Origin: Eubacterium ventriosum
GTDB taxonomy: Bacteria; Bacillota; Clostridia; Lachnospirales; Lachnospiraceae
NCBI RefSeq assembly: GCF_025150745.1
Contig: NZ_CP102282.1
Location: 1,251,501-1,315,500 of the forward strand
DNA: 64,000 nt
Reading direction: 5' to 3'
The position numbers were made by a program, and so were the translations under genes. How positions within the stretch are numbered: position 1 is the stretch's first letter; each line of letters starts with the position of its first letter. Of this stretch, positions 1 to 11,300 are shown piece by piece. The notes under the pieces were generated by a model, which was given only the letters and a program-made list of their open reading frames with translations, searched no databases and had not been told where the DNA came from.

Positions 1-1
1 T

Positions 2-1192
2 CAGCATTTGACAGCATTCTATGATGTTGGTGAACATAATCATATAAGACTTCGTGGTGCTGACTGGAATGACGGACTTGACATGGCAGCTAAGCGTGGC
101 GAAAGTGTTGCATTTACAGCTTTATATGGCGGAAACCTTAAGAATCTTGCAAAAGACATTAAGGCTTATGCAGAAAAGACAGGCAATGAAACAGTACTTC
201 TTGCAAAAGAATTACTTATATTATTAAATGTAGACAAAACAGTATTTGACAGAATAGATGAAAAGAAACAGGTACTTGACGCATATTGCGAAACAGTAAA
301 ACATACAATCAGTGGTGAAAAAGTTAATGTAAGATGTGATGAACTTTGCAGTATTCTTGACAGTATGGGTGACTGGATTGGAGAACATATCAGAACTACT
401 GAATGGACAACTGACAAAGATGGAGATGGTTGGTTTAACGGTTACTATGATAATAGTGGGAATGCTGTTGAGGGAGATTTCCCTACAGGTATCAGAATGA
501 TGTTGACAGGTCAGGTATTTACAGTAATGGCTGACGTGGCAACAGACGAACAGGTTGTAGCAATTGCAAAATCAGCGGACAAGTATCTTTATGATGAAGC
601 CATTGGTGGATACAGATTAAATACAGATTTTAAGGAAGTAAAAACAGACCTTGGAAGATTATTTGGTTTTGCTTTTGGCCACAAGGAGAACGGAGCAGTG
701 TTCTCACATATGGCAACTATGTATGCTAACTCACTTTATCATAGAGGTTATGCAAAAGAAGGATATAAGGTTATAAACAGCTTATTTAAACATTGCGATA
801 ACTATTCAAAGAGTGGTATTTATCCGGGAATCCCTGAATATGTAAGTCAGAGAGGCCGTGGAATGTATCATTATCTTACAGGTGCGGCAAGCTGGATGCT
901 TCTTACAGTTCTTAATGAAATGTACGGTGTAAAAGGTGAATATGGTGCCCTTAAATTAAAACCACAGCTTTTAAAAGAACAGTTTGAAAATGGTAAAGCT
1001 TCAGCAACATGTATGTTTAACGGTAAAAACATTACAGTTACATACAAAAATGACAAGGCACTTGATGTAGGACAGTATAGCGTTAAGGAAATCTATATTG
1101 ACGGTAATAAATATGGCGATTGCGATACTGTATTAAAAGAGGATGTAATGAAGTTAAACGATACTGTAAATATAGTAGCTATACTTGATTAA
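2..1192 (+). CDS. Glycoside phosphorylase (GH94/GH149/GH161-like), C-terminal part
   Basis: The 5' end is cut by the window edge; the frame is open from base 2 and ends with TAA at 1190-1192. The visible 396 residues include RLRGADWNDGLDMA, the region that holds the general-acid Asp of inverting glycoside phosphorylases, followed by the (alpha/alpha)6-barrel continuation and a final beta domain. There is no sign of export in the visible part, so it is probably cytosolic. Such enzymes split beta-glucosidic bonds with phosphate and release glucose 1-phosphate. The adjacent GH17 gene and the secreted GH81 and GH16 enzymes suggest a beta-1,3-glucan oligosaccharide substrate (laminaribiose or longer). 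That is inference from context, since family GH94, GH149 or GH161 cannot be separated without the N-terminal part. The next gene starts 72 bp downstream and is probably co-transcribed. Confidence 0.85.
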   Translation, partial: QHLTAFYDVGEHNHIRLRGADWNDGLDMAAKRGESVAFTALYGGNLKNLAKDIKAYAEKTGNETVLLAKELLILLNVDKTVFDRIDEKKQVLDAYCETVKHTISGEKVNVRCDELCSILDSMGDWIGEHIRTTEWTTDKDGDGWFNGYYDNSGNAVEGDFPTGIRMMLTGQVFTVMADVATDEQVVAIAKSADKYLYDEAIGGYRLNTDFKEVKTDLGRLFGFAFGHKENGAVFSHMATMYANSLYHRGYAKEGYKVINSLFKHCDNYSKSGIYPGIPEYVSQRGRGMYHYLTGAASWMLLTVLNEMYGVKGEYGALKLKPQLLKEQFENGKASATCMFNGKNITVTYKNDKALDVGQYSVKEIYIDGNKYGDCDTVLKEDVMKLNDTVNIVAILD

Positions 1193-1264
1193 CAAATGTC
1201 TGTGGGAGGTTTTCTCCCTTAGATTATAAAATAAAGTTTTGCAAACAAAGGAAAGAGGTAAAAT

Positions 1265-2170
1265 ATGTTTGAATGGGGAAGGGCAATATGTTACTCAGGA
1301 TATAGGCAGGAACAAAGTCCAAAGACAGCCACATATCCTACTTATGAACAGATTAAAGAGGATTTAACATTGTTAAATGAATTAGGTTTCAAATATTTAA
1401 GAATGTACGATCCTATAAGATATGCAGAAGAAACATGCAAGGTTATAAGAGATTGTGGTTTTGATATGCAATTAATGTTAGGACCCGGTTTAATATCAGA
1501 AGTTAACAATCCGGGATGTCCATGGAACAAGACTAATTATTCAGAAGAAGAATTAAAGCAGCGTGCAGAACGTAATGATAGAAATATTGATGAATTAATC
1601 AGAATAGCAAATGAGAACAGCGATGTAATTAATGCAGTTTCAGTTGGGAATGAAAACACACCACAGTGGGGTGAAAACAATGTTCCAATTGAACGTCTTA
1701 TAAGTTTTGCAAGAAGACTTAAAGAGGGAACAGGCAAGCCTGTAACTTTCAATGAAGGTGTTTACGAATGGGAGCATTTAAAACAGCTAGCAGATGAACT
1801 TGACATAATTAGTATTCACTCGTATCCATTGTGGAATGGTAATACTGTAGAAGAAGCCCTTGAAGTAAATAAGACATGGTACAAAAAAGTTAAGGAATGG
1901 TATCCTGGCAAGCCTATAGTATTCTCAGAAGTAGGCTGGGCTACGGACTGTGCAGACTTTAAACAGATGAGAGAAGGTCAGGCTAACGAGGAAAATCAGA
2001 AGAAGTATTACGAAGAATTTTGGAAATGGAGCGACAGGGAACAGATTATTTCTTATATGTTTGAAGCTTTCGATGAGCCTTGGAAAGGTGGAAACAGACC
2101 TAATGAAGCAGAAAAACATTGGGGAATATTAAACGAAGATAGAACTCCAAAGCTAGTATTGAAAAAGTGA
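1265..2170 (+). CDS. Cytosolic GH17 beta-1,3-glucanase/glucosidase
   Basis: The 301-residue protein is a compact TIM barrel of glycoside hydrolase family 17. The sequence VGNENTP places the acid/base Glu at residue 130, and FSEVGWATD places the nucleophile Glu at residue 222; both fit the GH17 pattern. The N-terminal LLNELGFKYLRMYDP is also typical. No signal peptide is present, so it should act in the cytosol on imported beta-1,3-gluco-oligosaccharides, next to the phosphorylase upstream. The ATG at 1265 follows a purine-rich site (GGAAAGAGG) at normal spacing. A clear intrinsic terminator follows at 2199, closing the transcription unit. Exact activity (endo, exo or transglycosylating) cannot be read from the sequence. 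Confidence 0.9.
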   Translation: MFEWGRAICYSGYRQEQSPKTATYPTYEQIKEDLTLLNELGFKYLRMYDPIRYAEETCKVIRDCGFDMQLMLGPGLISEVNNPGCPWNKTNYSEEELKQRAERNDRNIDELIRIANENSDVINAVSVGNENTPQWGENNVPIERLISFARRLKEGTGKPVTFNEGVYEWEHLKQLADELDIISIHSYPLWNGNTVEEALEVNKTWYKKVKEWYPGKPIVFSEVGWATDCADFKQMREGQANEENQKKYYEEFWKWSDREQIISYMFEAFDEPWKGGNRPNEAEKHWGILNEDRTPKLVLKK

Positions 2171-2198
2171 AAAATAGAATTGAAATATTTTTATGAAG

Positions 2199-2230
2199 AA
2201 AAGAGCTTTTAAACAGGCTCTTTTTTCTTT
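2199..2230 (+). terminator. Intrinsic terminator after GH17
   Basis: A perfect 8-bp stem (AAAAGAGC / GCTCTTTT) with a 10-nt loop runs straight into a T-rich tail. It ends the phosphorylase-GH17 unit. Confidence 0.85.
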
Positions 2231-2436
2231 TATATATAGAAAAATAATAAAAACGGTTTTTAAAATAAACAATGGTTAAATAGTGTCAAAAATGATAAAT
2301 AAGTAAAAAAACTAGAGAAAATTGTGGGAAATATATATATTTTGAGATTGAAAATGTAGCATATGTAAAAGTAATGTTATAAAAAAGGAACAAGTCACAT
2401 ATATAGCTTGTCAAAAATGCACAAATAAAAATACTT

Positions 2437-2448
2437 TTAAACGTTTCA
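2437..2448. promoter_or_regulatory. Palindromic operator-like site TTAAACGTTTCA
   Basis: A near-perfect palindrome centred on CG, with AAACGTTT at its core, lies just upstream of the -35 of the next gene. CG-centred palindromes of this kind are typical of LacI-family operators, including CcpA-like sites. The same core AAACGTTT occurs upstream of the GH16 gene (36649) and the transglutaminase-like gene (40498). No LacI-family gene is in the window, so the regulator is unknown. Confidence 0.4.
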
Positions 2449-2453
2449 GATTA

Positions 2454-2482
2454 TTGAATTGCATAAGAAGTAATGGTATAAT
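2454..2482 (+). promoter_or_regulatory. Sigma-A promoter of the discoidin-domain protein gene
   Basis: TTGAAT (2454-2459) and TATAAT (2477-2482) are 17 bp apart, with a TG at 2474-2475 giving an extended -10. The transcript leader to the ATG at 2548 is about 60 nt. The rest of the 377-bp gap 2171-2547 holds the terminator, the palindrome and AT-rich sequence. Confidence 0.8.
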
Positions 2483-2547
2483 AGCGACGACGTTAGTTTA
2501 GGTAAAAGCTAAATGAGTACAAAAAATATTAAAGGAGGGTGACTTAA

Positions 2548-4950
2548 ATGAAACTCAACAAAAAAATGAAGAGGATACTCGCATTTGTGTTAAGTTTGGC
2601 AATGGTTGTTTCAACTTTTGGTTTAAACGTTGTTAGCGCAGATGATGAATGGGTATCTACAAATAATGGCTGGATTAATTTTACTGAAGACGGCTATGTA
2701 ACAGGCGATGGCAACAGATATGCAGTAGAAGGTATTTCAGCAATATATGCCGGTGTATGGGATGACGGAAAGACAGCTAATATTGATGTTTTACGTAATG
2801 CAGAAACACCAAATTCTTTAGCAATTGATGTTAAAGACAATACACATGATGATCAGTGGCTTGTACAGGTGGCATGTAATGTTAAAGGCTTAGATTCAAC
2901 TAAGGTTTACAAGGTTGAACTTAAGTTAGATGGTACAACAGTACTTGATACAGCAAATGTTTCAAGTGCAGAAAAGTACGAGAAAATGGTAGGTATTGGT
3001 AATAATGAAGCTTTAACAGTTGGTAAGCATACATTAACACTTGAAACAGAAGAATTAGTTAAGGGTGACACACCAGTTGAAGTTAAGAACATTGAAATTA
3101 CACCTAACGAAGCTCAGATTGCAGCAACAAGAAAGATTTTTGCCAGCTGGACAAATCCTGAAGGGGCAGCTAAGACATATGCTTATCTTGAAGAAGCAAA
3201 AGAAGAAAATGCTGTTTGTACAGATGGTAAGGGATGGGTATTTAATAAATCAGCCGCACAGCCTATGACATCAGTTGATAGTGTATCAAGAACTTACAGT
3301 GATACAGATACTATTACAGTAGAACCTGGTAAGACATATAAGTTTATCGTTGAATCATTTAATGCTTTCGGAGATAAGATTGGCAAAGGAAGCGTAGATA
3401 TTACAATTCCGGCTAAGACACAGGAAGAAATTGATGCGGAAAATGCAATAGCTGAAATAAAGACAAAGCTTTCATCAGACAGCAATATTGCAAAGAACAA
3501 AGAAGCTTTTGCATCATCAGGAGTAAAAACTGCCAAGGAAGCTTTTGATGGAAATCTTGGATCAAGATGGATAGCAGAAACAAAAAATGCTGACGAATAT
3601 GTAGGAGTTAATCTTGGAAAATTATATTCACTTACAAGTGTGGCTATTTCATGGGAAGGTGCATATGCATCAGAATATGAAATACAGGTATCAACAGATG
3701 GAGAAGAATATAATACAGTTAAGGCTGTAACAGCAACAAAGGCAGATACAGCAGAATTTGTTTTTGATGAAGCAGTTGATGCACAGTTTGTTAAAATATT
3801 ATGTAAGAAGGATGGATTCGGTTATCCATATTCAATTTGGGAAGTTGGAGCATTTGGAACAGAAAAAGGTGAAGGTGTAACAACAGTAGCACCAACAACA
3901 GTAGCACCTGCACAGGATGAGACAACAACAGCTTCTATAACACCGGACACACCATCAGTACCGGAAGCAGCAGCTAAAGATTGGTCAGCAGAGAAGTTTA
4001 TTGGCTCAGAAGATGCTACATACAATGATACATATAAAGCAATCAAGGATGGAGCAATTAATGAAATCGTTAATATTCAGAAAGCTGATGATACATTAGG
4101 ATTATATGTATCATTCGCAGATGCTGATTTTGGAACAATAACAGTAAATGGAAAAGCAGCAGATATTAAAGTTGCTGGAGCCGGAATTTGGTTCAAGTTA
4201 TCAAACTTTACAGATATGTACAGTGATGTTGTAATTACAAATGGAGCTGGAACAGTTAAGGCTACATTATATGTATACAACAAGAACGGTGTTGATAATT
4301 CTAAGAAAGATGATGAAACAACAACAGCAGCTAAACAGGACGAAACAACACCAGCTAAGCAGGACGAAACAACAACACCGGCTAAGCAGGACGAAACAAC
4401 AACACCGGCTAAGCAGGATGAAACAACAACACCAGCTAAGCAGGATGAAACAACAACACCGGCTAAGCAGGATGAAACAACAACACCAGCTAAGCAGGAT
4501 GAAACAACAACACCAGCTAAGCAGGACGAAACAACAACACCAGCTAAGCAGGATGTAACAACAACACCAGCTAAGCAGAATGAAACAACAACAGTTACAC
4601 CAACAACTAAGGCTATTAGTACAACAGCAGCTCCAGCAACAGTTAAGAAAACAACAGTTAAGAAAACAACGGTTAAGGCAACAGCTAAGAAGTTATCTTC
4701 TAACAAGGTTAAACTTTCAGTTAAGAAAGTAGCAGGAGCAAGCAAATACGCTGTACAGATTTCAACAACAAAGAACTTCAAGAAAGTTGTTGCTAAGAAG
4801 ACATCTAAGAAGGCAGTATTTACAGTTAAATCTAAGAAACTTAAAGGTAAGAAGAAACTCTATGTAAGAGTTAAAGTTTACAAGAAAGTTAACGGAAAGA
4901 CAGTTGCAAGCCAGTGGTCAAAGGCAACTAAGATTAGATTAAAAAAATAA
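2548..4950 (+). CDS. Secreted discoidin (F5/8-type) protein with DETTTPAKQ repeats
   Basis: The 800-residue exported protein has a signal peptide (residues 1-31, cleavage after VVSA). An unassigned beta-rich segment (about 32-190) and an Fn3-like segment (about 190-290) follow. An F5/8 type C / CBM32-like domain (about 308-441) contains SRWIAET, VAISWEGAYASEYEIQVS and GYPYSIWEVGAFG. A Thr-rich linker, another unassigned globular segment (about 477-588), a nine-residue tandem repeat (about 589-677) and a Lys-rich Fn3-like C-terminal module (about 713-800) complete it. No catalytic domain or LPXTG motif is visible, so a carbohydrate-binding or adhesive role beside the glucanases is the best guess. 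It has its own promoter with an operator-like palindrome, and the AGGAGG site fits the ATG. The C-terminal module is shared with at least five other secreted proteins in this window. Confidence 0.9.
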   Translation: MKLNKKMKRILAFVLSLAMVVSTFGLNVVSADDEWVSTNNGWINFTEDGYVTGDGNRYAVEGISAIYAGVWDDGKTANIDVLRNAETPNSLAIDVKDNTHDDQWLVQVACNVKGLDSTKVYKVELKLDGTTVLDTANVSSAEKYEKMVGIGNNEALTVGKHTLTLETEELVKGDTPVEVKNIEITPNEAQIAATRKIFASWTNPEGAAKTYAYLEEAKEENAVCTDGKGWVFNKSAAQPMTSVDSVSRTYSDTDTITVEPGKTYKFIVESFNAFGDKIGKGSVDITIPAKTQEEIDAENAIAEIKTKLSSDSNIAKNKEAFASSGVKTAKEAFDGNLGSRWIAETKNADEYVGVNLGKLYSLTSVAISWEGAYASEYEIQVSTDGEEYNTVKAVTATKADTAEFVFDEAVDAQFVKILCKKDGFGYPYSIWEVGAFGTEKGEGVTTVAPTTVAPAQDETTTASITPDTPSVPEAAAKDWSAEKFIGSEDATYNDTYKAIKDGAINEIVNIQKADDTLGLYVSFADADFGTITVNGKAADIKVAGAGIWFKLSNFTDMYSDVVITNGAGTVKATLYVYNKNGVDNSKKDDETTTAAKQDETTPAKQDETTTPAKQDETTTPAKQDETTTPAKQDETTTPAKQDETTTPAKQDETTTPAKQDETTTPAKQDVTTTPAKQNETTTVTPTTKAISTTAAPATVKKTTVKKTTVKATAKKLSSNKVKLSVKKVAGASKYAVQISTTKNFKKVVAKKTSKKAVFTVKSKKLKGKKKLYVRVKVYKKVNGKTVASQWSKATKIRLKK
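4312..4578 (+). repeat. In-frame 27-bp tandem repeat (DETTTPAKQ)
   Basis: Ten consecutive units encode DETTTPAKQ or close variants: one DETTTAAKQ, one eight-residue DETTPAKQ (24 bp), seven perfect units (4363-4551) and one DVTTTPAKQ. Units differ only at synonymous positions (GAC/GAT, CCG/CCA). This points to slippage or recombination with selection on the peptide. The repeat forms a stalk between the binding domains and the C-terminal module. Confidence 0.95.
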
Positions 4951-4982
4951 GATTACAGAAGGTAATCATAATTAAGTAAACA

Positions 4983-5033
4983 GAGGCTATGGATTAGTGC
5001 CATTGAAAGGTACTATTTCATGGCTTCTTTTTT
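4983..5033 (+). terminator. Intrinsic terminator
   Basis: A 9-bp stem GAGGCTATG / CATGGCTTC with two G-U pairs encloses an inner stem AGTGCC / GGTACT and is followed by TTTTTT. It separates the discoidin-protein gene from the GH81 gene. Confidence 0.8.
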
Positions 5034-5282
5034 GTTAATAAAAGGAAAACATGGAAAATATTTGGAGATTCTAAAAAGTGAAATCTTATTAAATGAAAGA
5101 AAGACAGAAATTTTACAAAAAAGTCGAATTTATTACAATAGGAATTTTCTGTATAAATAGCCATAAAAAGTAATATTAATATTTAATAATAAAAATGATT
5201 TTACTAATTTTACCTTATTAGGGCAAAGTTAACAAAACAAGGGTAAAAATAATACTTTAAACTCAGATTTTAATGTTATATT

Positions 5283-5300
5283 TGCCTAATGAATTAGGCA
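5283..5300. promoter_or_regulatory. Perfect palindrome TGCCTAAT-GA-ATTAGGCA
   Basis: Two 8-bp arms are separated by two bases, about 35 bp upstream of the -35 of the GH81 gene. The loop is too short for a good terminator and no T-run follows, so a dimeric regulator site is more likely. The remaining gap 5034-5282 is AT-rich with nothing else recognisable. Confidence 0.4.
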
Positions 5301-5334
5301 TTTTGCTGAAAAGAAACTAAAACTTTTTTTAACA

Positions 5335-5362
5335 TTGAGATAAAAAAAAGGCAATTTATAAT
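5335..5362 (+). promoter_or_regulatory. Probable promoter of the GH81 gene
   Basis: TTGAGA (5335-5340) and TATAAT (5357-5362) have a 16-bp spacer. A second TATAAT at 5369 lacks a matching -35. The leader is short, with GGAGG about 7 nt before the ATG at 5396. Confidence 0.6.
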
Positions 5363-5395
5363 ATTAAGTATAATATTAGGGAATGGAGGAATATT

Positions 5396-8300
5396 ATGCT
5401 AAAAAATATGAAAAAAGCATTGTCTTTAACTTTGGTTACGGCTATGGTAGTCACCATATGTCCTCAAGGACAACTTGTAAACATATCAGCGGCTGATAAT
5501 ACACCATATTGCATATCAGAAGGTAGACCTGTATATGTAAGTTCAGGTAAGAATGAAGACTATGCAGTAGATGGTGACACATCTACAAGATGGGAAAGTG
5601 ATTACAAGAACAAAATAGAATGGATGTATGTGGACTTGGGAGCAAAAGCAGACCTTGACCATGTTTATCTGAAATGGGAAGCAGCTTATGCTAAGTCATA
5701 TCAGATTCAGCTTTCTAACGATGAAGAGAACTGGACAACAGTTTACACAAAGGGTAACGGTTCAGGTTCAGAAGAAACTCCTGAAGAAACAGTTAAGCCG
5801 GGAGCTATGGCAATCAGTGTTGGAAGAAAGAAAAAAAATGACAATGGTACAGTAAGTTCCAGCTTTTCATGGAGTGCAGTTTCAGGAGCAGTTACTTACA
5901 AGATTTTCGTTGAAAACAACGGTCAGGAAGAAGTAGCAACAGCACCTGATGGATTTACTTTTGATAAGGATTCAAGACTTGACCTTAATAATGAAGTTAA
6001 ATTATTAGAAGGAACTCATAAGTACATTGTAAGAGCTTACAATTTTAAAGGTGAAGTTATTACAAGCGGTGAAGTTACAATCTCAGGTGATGTTACAGTT
6101 GAAGAAACAACTGAAGCACCAACTAATTCAGGTGAAACAACACCGGTTGTAGATGATAAGGAACAGACAATTGATTTAACTAAGATTATTGATAACAAAG
6201 AAGGCAGACAGGCAAGATACGTTAGAGTATTAATGACAGAAAAGGCTTTACCGGCTTATGGATATTCATTATATGAATTTCAGGTTTATGGTACAAACGG
6301 CGTGGTTGAAAGACCTGTTGATTATGGTGAAAACCTTGCTTTAAATAAGCCTGTTAAATCAAAATCAAATATAGTTAAAAGTGGAGACACTGAAAAAGAA
6401 GTAAACACTCGTGATGAATGGTGGATGTATGACAGTGATGGAAATCTTAGAGAGGATGCATATAACAATGTAAAACCTGAAAATGCAGTAGACGGAAATA
6501 CAAAATCATCATTTACGTCATATCAGGGTGATGACCAGTGGATTTATGTAGACCTTCAGAAGGAATACAAAATCGGTAGAGTTGTTGTTAACTTTAACAG
6601 TGATGCTGCAAAGATGTATGACATTCAGGTTTCAAGTGATGCTAAGACATGGACAACAGTTCATAGAAATCTTAGAGGATACGCTAATATGATTGATGAT
6701 GTTACCATGTATCAAAAGAATGTCAGATATGTAAGAATCTTAGGCTATACTAAGGTTGAAAGCGGTAGTGGTGTAGGAATTAACGAATTAAGTGTTTATG
6801 AATACAGAGAAGGCGATAGTAAGGAAAACGAAACAATCGCTCCACTTCCAACAAGACAGGTTATTAACAACAAGAATGGTAAAGGTTCATATGTTTCAGG
6901 TGAAATGTATAAGGAAAAGAACAAGTTACCAACATTTGTTAATGAAGAAACTATAAAGACACCAATCGATTCAAACAGCTGGTGGTCATCAGCAATGGTT
7001 CAGACATTTAGTAACTTACTTTGTTCAACACCATTAAAGGCTAAGTTCTCAACTAAGGGACTTGGAGTTTTGCTTGCAACAGCAGGATGGGTTGGAACAA
7101 GAAAGGAAACTGACCTTGGAACAGACCAGTCTACTGAAACAGGAATTGACTTCTATGTATTACCTGAAAAATACAACTCTAAAAAGGGTTATGACAGAGT
7201 AGAAAGCTATGGTGATTACTCAGTACAGTTAGGTTTAATGGACAACAGTGGAATGCAGATGAAGTCAACTGTAGTTAAGGGTTCACCTTACATTTTCAGT
7301 GAGTTCTGTGATAACACAACATTTTTCATTAACTCATCATCAATTACAGAATTTTTTGATGGCAATGGAAATAGTATTTTAGCTAAAGAAGGGGACACAA
7401 TTACAACAGACCACATTGGTTTTAAGTCAGTGGATGATGAAAATACTAAGGCTAAAAACGATGGCTCTTATTATTGTATGAACGTACCTGAAGGAACAAC
7501 ATTTAAGGTAATGATTGTAGGTTCAAGATATAACGTTAAGGTGACATTCCCTTCAAAGAATGAAAATTATATGTCACTTGCAGCTATGACAAAGAAAGGT
7601 GACATTGACCAGTATTATAAACATGGTTACGCATTTGTAACAAACACACACGTTGGCTACACATTTGATCAGGCTAACAATAAGGTTGTAACAACATATA
7701 CAGCTACAACTAAGACTATGAGAAAGGGATTCTCAAATGAAACAATGCATTGTTTATTCCCACATCAGTGGAAATATTCATCAGATGCAGATAACCCGGA
7801 TGCAACATATTACTCAATTCGTGGTGACATGAAATCTATCTGGGCTAATGAATACAAGACAACACAGCAGTTCTCAGGTTTACTTCCAACATTTACAAAG
7901 CCTGACAGTAGCATGTTTAATACAACTGAAATGGTTGAATACCTTAACCAGGTAGTAGCATCTAAGATTAACACAGCACCTGTTGCTGATGCTTACTGGG
8001 AAGGTAAGAATGTTCACCCACTTGCAATCAGCGCTCTTATGGCTGACCAGTTAGGTGAAACAGAAATTAGAGAAAAATTATTAAAGAAATTAAAGAGCAT
8101 TATGGTTGATTGGTTCACATATGACGGTGAAGATGATGACTGTTACTTAATCTACAATAAGGATTGGGGAACACTTTATTATCCTGAAAGTTCATTTGGT
8201 GCCAACGCAGCAATCTGCGACCACCACTTTACATATGGATACTTTATGTTTGGTGCAGCAGTACTTGCTACATACGACAAGCAGTTCTACAACGATTACA

Positions 8301-11300
8301 AAGATATGATTGAACTTCTTGTAAGGGATTACGCAGATCCTAAGGAACCTGAAGATGATGGCAATATGTTCTGTAAGTTTAGAGCATTTGACCAGTATTC
8401 AGGACACTCATGGGCAGGCGGATATGCAGACAGCGATTCAGGTAACAATCAGGAATCAGCTTCAGAAGCATTGTTCAGTTGGGTAGGGATGTATCTCTGG
8501 GGTGAAGTATCACAGAATAGCACTTACATTGATGCCGGAGCTTACGGCTTCACAACAGAAATGGAAGCGATTGAGCAGTACTGGTTCGACTATGATGAAA
8601 CTAACTGGTTAGGTGATCATCCTGACAGAGCAGCAGATCAGGTTTATGATTATCCGTTCCAGGGAATAGGTCAGATTTATGGCGCTTCAATGGGATATGG
8701 AACATATTTTGGTGGACAGCCTGTTTATGTATACGGTATCCAGTGGTTACCTATTTCTGAATACCTTACAAACTATGGCATGAATCAGGAAAAATGTGCC
8801 AAGATATATCAGGGATTAGTAGATGATACTAATTATGCAATAAACATAGAAAAGAAATTATTTGATCAGGATTTGGCAAACGGAGTTAGTGCAGATGATT
8901 CATGGCACAATCCGGACAAGTATGTAACACCTGATAACGGATGGCAGCATATTACATGGCCATTCCTTTCACAGACTAATGCACAGAGTGCATATGACAA
9001 GTTTGAAGCTAACGTAACAAATGTACAGGTTGAAGATAGAGCTAATACATTATGGTTTATTTCAGCAATGGATCAGTTAGGCTACAGAACAAATGACTAC
9101 ATGGTAACAGGCAACATTACAGGTTCTGTATATCGTAAGGATACAAACGGCAAGACAGTATACACAGCAGAAGTTTGGAATGCTACAGACAAGACACAGA
9201 CAGTAGCAATTAAAGATAAGTTTGGAAAACAGATTGGTAAAGCTAACATTGGTGCAAAGGCATTTGTAAGCTTTAACATTGACACAGAAAAACAGTTTGA
9301 ATTAACTCAGACAGCAACACCTACAGTTAAGGCTACAGCTTTAGCAACAGGAAAAGTTACAGAAGATGTAACAGGAAAAGTAACATTTGATGATACACAG
9401 TTAGTTGAATTATCATGCTCAGATGCAAATGCTAAGATTTACTACACAACAGATGGTACAATTCCAACAACAGAATCAAAAGAATACACAGGAAAGATTT
9501 TGATTTCAAGCAACACTACATTAAAGGCAGTTGCAGTTAAGGATGGATATCTTGATTCAGCATATTCAGCAACAGTATTTGAAATTGCCGGGGATACAGT
9601 AAGCAGTAGTGCTAATTTAGGACTTAAGAAGAAAGCAACAGCATCTTCATCAAAGGGTGCAAATACAGCCGATATGGCTTTCGATGGTACAACAGACACA
9701 AGATGGCAGGCCGACAATGAAGCAGATGATGAATGGATTCAGGTAGATCTTGGTTCAGTACAGGCAGTTAACGCAGTTACAATTAACTGGGAAGCAGCTT
9801 ATGCGGCAAAATACGAAATTCAGGTATCTACAGACGGAAAAGAATGGACAACAGTTGCTAAGGAAAATGGTATGGTTGGAGAAATCACATCAAGTTTTGC
9901 GGCAACAAAGGCAAGATACGTAAAGATGCAGGGTGTTTCAAGAGGAACTCAGTATGGTTACTCAATTTATGAAATGCAGGTATTTGGTGCAGTACAGGCT
10001 AAGGCACCAACAATTACACCTGTAAGTGGAACTTATAAGGGAACACAGACAGTAACAATGTCAACAGCAGTAAAGGGTGCTGAAATTAAGTACACAACTG
10101 ATGGAGCAACTCCAACAGAAGATTCAGATACTTATGAAGGACCAATTACAGTAGACAAATCAGTAACAATTAAGGCTGTAACATATAGAAAGGGAATGTT
10201 ATTATCAGATCCTGTTCAGTCAGATATTATTATTGAAGGAACAATTTCATTAAATAAGACAGAAGCAACAGTAGCAATTGGAAACAAGTTACAGCTTTCA
10301 GCAATAACAGACCAGTCAGTTACATTTAGCAGTGATAATGCAGGTATTGCCAAGGTAGATGCTAACGGTTTAGTTGAAGGTGTTTCAAAGGGAACAGCTA
10401 CAATTACAGCAAAAGCTGCAAACGGACAGAAAGCAACATGTAAGATTACAGTAACAGATCCTGTACATATTACATCAATTGAAATTGCTCCACAGAATCT
10501 TGAAATTAAGAATAAGACTTCAGAAACATTGAAGCTTACAATTAATCCAAGCAACACAACAGATGACACAACAGTTACATGGACATCAAAGGATGAAAAG
10601 ATTGCAACAGTTAATGATGCAGGAACAGTAACAGCTAAGTCAGAGGGAACAACAACTATTACAGCTAAGATAGGTAAGCTTGAGGCAACATGTGAAGTGA
10701 CAGTTTTACCTATAACTGTAGAAGAAATGGTTGCAGACGGACAATTTAACATTGGATTAGGTAAGAATGTTGTAGCACTTCCTAATAAGCAGAATGGTGA
10801 AGGCGGTAGCGAAAGCGACATTACAGATGGTAACTTTGAAGGCAAACATATTGCTACAGCATTTGCCACAACAGGAACAAGTTATACACTTGATTTAGGA
10901 GATGCTTATGACAGCGCAACTATTGATAAGTTAGTTGTAAAATACAAAGAAAACAATGGAGGAGATACTCCTGTTAACGGTTACGAAATCCAGTACTCAA
11001 CTAACGGAGTTGATTTTGAAACAGTTAAAAAAGTAACAGGAGATTCTGTAAAGGATGCCTGCGAAAACAAGAATTGTGTAGATACTCAGGATATGACAGG
11101 AGTAACAGGCGCAGTAAGATACATTAGATTCTATTATCCTGAAGCATACACATGGGGTGTTCAGGTAAGAGAAATTGCAGCATTAAGTACAGATAAGAAT
11201 GCTAAGAAGGCAGAATTACAGTACTGTGATAATCCTGCAGAAGTAACAGTAAAATCTGATAAGTATTGCCAGATTACATATACAATTAAAGCCGGTGAAA

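Noticed and set aside
4077-4781. 234-codon open frame on the minus strand across the DETTTPAKQ repeat
   Set aside because: It is the antisense shadow of a repeat that lacks stops in that frame; there is no ribosome binding site and the product is a monotone Cys/Val repeat.
10216-10869. 217-codon minus-strand frame inside the GH81 gene
   Set aside because: It lies fully within well-recognised BIG2 domains on the plus strand and has no homology or start signals.
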